From a virus: a DNA stretch of 20,374 nucleotides. The notes beneath the pieces are model-generated. The model worked only from the letters and a program-made list of their open reading frames with translations, was not told the origin of the DNA and searched no databases. The stretch covers positions 1 through 20,374 of the IMG/VR virus record IMGVR_UViG_3300005468_000363; one strand, written 5' to 3'. Positions 20,098 through 20,374 of this stretch are shown piece after piece (position 1 is the first letter of the stretch; every line of letters begins with the position of its first letter). A program made the position numbers and the translations under genes.

Positions 20098-20374
20098 GTG
20101 GCGACGCTACGGACAGCGGCAGAGGTCGCGGCACAGCTCGGGGATCGCAGCTATGCCGAGGCGGTCATGGCGAAGGTGGACAAGGGCAACAAGGGCGCGT
20201 TTAGCTACGTGCCCTGGAACGAGACAGTCGGGCTGCTCACCCGCATCTTCGGCCCGTTCGGATGGAGCGCGACGATCACGGGCAGCAGCTCGGACATGGA
20301 CAAGGGCGTCTACATCGTGGACCTCGAACTCAGTGTCAGTGTCCGCGACGACGAGACCGGCGAGAGCATCACGA
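20098..20374 (+). CDS. Rad52-like single-strand annealing protein, partial (C-terminus off the right edge)
   Basis: 92 codons from a GTG preceded by GGGAGG at five bases, open to the window edge. The segment FSYVPWNETVGLLTRIFGPF, then GWSATITGSS, resembles the conserved entry of Rad52/Sak-type annealing proteins (a YxxW motif, a helix, then FGxxGWS), followed by strands VYIVDLELSVSV. These proteins anneal single-stranded DNA in phage recombination and replication. It has its own promoter and suggests that an early DNA-metabolism region continues to the right. The family is assigned from motif similarity only. Confidence 0.68.
   Translation, partial: MATLRTAAEVAAQLGDRSYAEAVMAKVDKGNKGAFSYVPWNETVGLLTRIFGPFGWSATITGSSSDMDKGVYIVDLELSVSVRDDETGESIT

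Overview
The window is a piece of a tailed-phage genome or prophage of high GC content. The host is probably in the Chloroflexota, but this is only an inference from secreted proteins with Thr/Pro-rich linkers. The left third is a leftward late module: a tRNA-like element, a secreted CHAP lysin, two small proteins, a permuted NlpC/P60-like enzyme, the large terminase, an HK97-type portal and a prohead protease that runs off the left edge. Most of these genes use an AAGGA-type ribosome binding site. Two rightward membrane-protein genes interrupt the module. A candidate small terminase and a stand-alone EF-Tu domain-2-like protein lie far to the right on the same leftward strand.

The middle (7.7-12.7 kb) is rightward cargo: a membrane-anchored Pro/Thr-rich protein, a 674-residue SEFIR-domain protein (probable antiphage defence) of visibly lower GC, two lipoproteins and small unknown genes. 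A perfect 19-bp direct repeat brackets the SEFIR gene. A gene-free 1.3-kb stretch follows. It holds alternating purine-pyrimidine sequence, five GCTTG repeats about two helical turns apart, an extended -10 promoter and several CAATAG repeats.

The most striking part is 13.97-17.45 kb: nine small rightward genes, many with CxxC zinc-binding motifs. Between consecutive members of the last eight lie seven complete type II hammerhead ribozymes. Each has a GAAA-stem III-GUC segment, a closed stem I, a CUGANGA core and a 3-bp stem II (GCC/GGC). In all seven, the stem I loop can pair with the strand just after stem II, and this pairing covaries between copies. The translation signal GGAAAGGGGTACC follows at once (one copy has diverged). 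The stop codon of the upstream gene often supplies the first base of the ribozyme. Cleavage would cut one polycistronic transcript into single-gene RNAs of about 390, 267, 330, 541, 414 and 373 nt. Each would carry a hairpin at both ends. Because every gene carries the right half of one ribozyme in front and the left half of the next behind, the genes look like interchangeable cassettes. The only upstream boundary without a ribozyme (gene A to gene B) has a 28-nt long-range inverted repeat around gene B instead.

The right end (18.4-20.4 kb) has a truncated deaminase-like toxin fragment overlapping a probable immunity gene, a second decayed copy of the toxin fragment, an XRE-family regulator that uses the same translation signal as the ribozyme array, a clear intrinsic terminator, a promoter, and the start of a Rad52-like annealing protein. 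This looks like the beginning of the early/recombination region.
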